From the NCBI GenBank assembly GCA_944388685.1, contig CALXJS010000018.1:1-28311 (forward strand): a stretch of 28,311 bases of DNA, written 5' to 3'. The translations under genes were made by a program, and so were the position numbers. This stretch comes from an uncultured Clostridia bacterium (GTDB lineage Bacteria; Bacillota_A; Clostridia; TANB77; CAG-508). This document shows, piece after piece, positions 26,633 to 28,311 of the stretch (the first letter of the stretch is position 1; each line of letters starts with the position of its first letter). Below the pieces are notes generated by a model. It was not told the origin of the DNA, made no database searches, and was given only the letters and a program-made list of their open reading frames with translations.

Positions 26633-26744
26633 TTAGGGACGTGTCAAATCGTTCCAAAATGAAACCAAAAGGGACAGACCTCTTTAAAAATTTTAAGGTC
26701 CGTCCCTTTTGGTTTCATTTTGGAACGATTTGACACGTCCCCAA
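26633..26744. repeat. Near-perfect 112-bp palindrome, family C copy 2
   Basis: About 48-bp arms with two mismatches, starting GGGACGTGTCAAATCGTTCC and running through AAAACCAAAAGGGAC-like sequence, around a 15-base AT-rich loop. The outer 20 bases match the core of 4440-4541. It begins directly after the TAG stop of the glycosyltransferase gene and would end its transcript. It occupies most of the gap 26534-26744. Palindromes of this kind recur in Clostridia genomes. Confidence 0.9.
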
Positions 26745-28040
26745 CTAAGCATAAGCTTGATGACGTTTTCTAAAGTTAAGTAGATTTGTAATTTCATTTT
26801 CACCTTTAATTGTCTTTTTCGTTTTCTTGGCTCTTTCTTGTTCAAGTTCTCTTTTTTGTTTTTCAGCCATTGATTGACAAATTGCTTTTTGATATGTGAA
26901 ATGTGTATCTTGTGCAATTTTGTTCCAATTATACTCATTTCTTACTTTATTTTTTGCTTTTTTCGTAATATCTGCACAAAGTTTGTGATCATATAATAAT
27001 TCTAGAATAGAATCTGCAATTGAATTTGGATTTCCACAATATGCTTTCATTCCATTTTCTCTATGTTGAACAATTTCATTTAATCCACCTATATCAGATA
27101 CAACAACTGGATTTTCTGATAACATGGCTTCTAATGCTACAATTCCAAATGGTTCATAGGTACTTGGAAATACTGCTATATCTGCTGCTTTATACATTCT
27201 TTGTACATCTTTTCCTCCTAGATAACCTGCAAAATATACTTTGTTAGAAATTCCCATAGCATTTACTTGTGCTTGTAATTCTTCTAACATACCACCTCTT
27301 CCGCAAATTACCAATTTTGAATCATGATATCCATTTAATATCTTTGGCATTGCACTGATTAAATGTTGAATTCCTTTCTCATATACCAATCTTCCCATAA
27401 ATAAGATAATTTTTTCATTATCCATAGCAAATCTTCTTCTAAAGTTGTAGTCTCTTTCTATTCCATTAAATAGATTTAAGTTTACACCATTTGGTACTAC
27501 ATTAATTTTTTCATAAGGTAATCCAAACAATCTTTGTAACTCATTTTTCATATAATTACTATTGACAATAACTTCCGAAGCTTCATATGTTAACATCCAT
27601 TCTGTATCATTAATATATCTTTGTGTTTCATCGTGAATTCCACTATTTCTACCAGATTCTGTTGCATGAATTGTTGCAACTATTGGTATATTATATGAAT
27701 TTTTTAATGTCTTTGCTGCATATGCCACTAACCAATCATGTGCATGGATAACATCAAAATTTCCTTGTTCTGCTATAATTTCATTTGCTTTTGCAATTAA
27801 ATTGAAGTTTAATTGCATAATCCAATCAATAAAATTATTTGGATTAATCATATAATTATCTACCCTATATACTTTTATACCTTTATCATTTTCAAAATAT
27901 GGTGCATCTCCATCTTTATATGTAACTACAGTTACATCATGACCATCTTTTATTAATGTCCTTGATAAATCATATACAACTCTTGCAATTCCTCCTACCA
28001 CTCTTGGTGGATATTCCCATGTTAACATCAATATCTTCAT
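26745..28040 (-). CDS. Family 4 glycosyltransferase, glycogen/starch synthase-like
   Basis: GT-B glycosyltransferase, about 431 residues. The N-terminal domain starts MKILMLTWEYPPRVVGGIARV with the Gly-Gly donor/acceptor loop, then DVIHAHDWL. The C-terminal domain has FMGRLVYEKGIQHL, VICGRG, FPSTYEPFGIVALEAM (E-x7-E motif) and SDIGGLNEIV. The WEYPPRxVGG start is typical of glycogen synthase-like GT4 enzymes, but the acceptor is unknown. A basic tail (KKTKKTIKG) follows residue 400. I start at the ATG at 28040, 8 bases after AAAGGGAG. The stop is directly followed by the palindrome. Confidence 0.9.
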   Translation of the reverse strand: MKILMLTWEYPPRVVGGIARVVYDLSRTLIKDGHDVTVVTYKDGDAPYFENDKGIKVYRVDNYMINPNNFIDWIMQLNFNLIAKANEIIAEQGNFDVIHAHDWLVAYAAKTLKNSYNIPIVATIHATESGRNSGIHDETQRYINDTEWMLTYEASEVIVNSNYMKNELQRLFGLPYEKINVVPNGVNLNLFNGIERDYNFRRRFAMDNEKIILFMGRLVYEKGIQHLISAMPKILNGYHDSKLVICGRGGMLEELQAQVNAMGISNKVYFAGYLGGKDVQRMYKAADIAVFPSTYEPFGIVALEAMLSENPVVVSDIGGLNEIVQHRENGMKAYCGNPNSIADSILELLYDHKLCADITKKAKNKVRNEYNWNKIAQDTHFTYQKAICQSMAEKQKRELEQERAKKTKKTIKGENEITNLLNFRKRHQAYA

Positions 28041-28183
28041 TGATATACTCCCTTTCATTTTTAATTTTCTTTCGTTTATGACAAATTAACACATTTTAGT
28101 ATATTTTATACATATTTTTTTAAAATGTAAATGGTTTTTTCAAAATATTTTAAATATTTTTTTTCAAATCTGTTACAGTTCAG

Positions 28184-28215
28184 CAAAAAAGAACCAAGCT
28201 ATTCACTTGATTCTT
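28184..28215 (-). terminator. Terminator of rpmA
   Basis: On the minus strand, AAGAATCAAG and CTTGGTTCTT flank a 7-base loop and are followed by a T run. It lies 12 bases after the rpmA stop. The gap 28041-28183 is AT-rich and carries the leader of the glycosyltransferase gene. Confidence 0.85.
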
Positions 28216-28227
28216 TTCTCTTTCTTA

Positions 28228-28311
28228 TTATGACTCTACTGGATAAACACTAACTTGTTTTTTATCTCTACCTTTTCTTTCAAATTTAACTGTTCCATCT
28301 ACTAATGCATA
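28228..28311 (-). CDS. rpmA: 50S ribosomal protein L27, C-terminal part
   Basis: The last 27 codons and the stop are present: YALVDGTVKFERKGRD, KKQVSVYPVES. This is the conserved C-terminus of L27; the 5' end lies outside the window. rpmA normally sits just before obgE in Firmicutes, but here obgE is some 26 kb away and a glycosyltransferase gene follows. Confidence 0.95.
   Translation of the reverse strand, partial: YALVDGTVKFERKGRDKKQVSVYPVES

Noticed and set aside
26693..26938. 81-residue Lys-rich minus-strand frame
   Set aside because: It overlaps the 3' end of the glycosyltransferase gene in another frame and continues into the palindrome; the Lys-rich content is a by-product of AT-rich sequence.
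28172..28183. GTTACAGTTCAG, matching the outer end of family B
   Set aside because: Only 12 bases, next to the rpmA terminator; too short to call a repeat copy.

Overview
The window looks like a chromosomal segment of a low-GC, spore-forming Clostridia-type Firmicute. The composition is strongly AT-rich and ribosome binding sites are of the AAGGAGG type. Sporulation genes are present (spoVG with a sigma-H-type promoter, spoIVB, an alpha/beta small acid-soluble spore protein), and the housekeeping neighbours are typical of Firmicutes. Nearly everything is on the minus strand; only murC and the spore protein gene are on plus. No phage, transposase or CRISPR is visible.

Layout in plus coordinates. 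1-152: tRNA-Glu(CTC) and its promoter. 153-535: a long palindromic element abutting obgE. 534-6313: obgE, trpS, rimO, rng (RNase G type) and pth. 6314-7360: repeats, spoVG and the divergent spoVG/murC promoters. 7361-10331: murC and spoIVB, convergent, with a 355-bp palindrome exactly between their stop codons. 10385-22300: an operon of about 11.8 kb for a Tad/Flp-like pilus or secretion machine. In transcription order it holds a CpaB/RcpC-like SAF protein, two TadZ/CpaE-like ATPases, a membrane-anchored CpaF/TadA ATPase, a TadB+TadC platform protein, six small pilin-like membrane-anchored proteins, and a large anchored protein before a terminator. 22354-24412: a HAD phosphatase, the spore protein and the long hibernation factor. 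24656-28311: recO, a YqzL-like protein, era, a GT4 glycosyltransferase and the 3' end of rpmA (L27).

The most striking observation concerns reading frames. obgE, the cpaF-like ATPase and the last gene of the pilus operon are each split by one extra base, and the tadB-like and tadC-like frames overlap in the same way. At all four places the upstream frame runs into an in-frame CGG codon, and skipping its C restores the conserved protein, reading GGN (Gly). By hand I found no other in-frame CGG codon in any gene of the window, although CGG occurs out of frame about 36 times in coding DNA. This suggests that CGG is an unassigned or starved codon in this organism and acts as a +1 frameshift site. 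The alternative is a systematic assembly error.

A second theme is several families of long palindromic repeats. Many begin exactly at stop codons. Two of the long ones share conserved sequence in an apparently unpaired internal loop.
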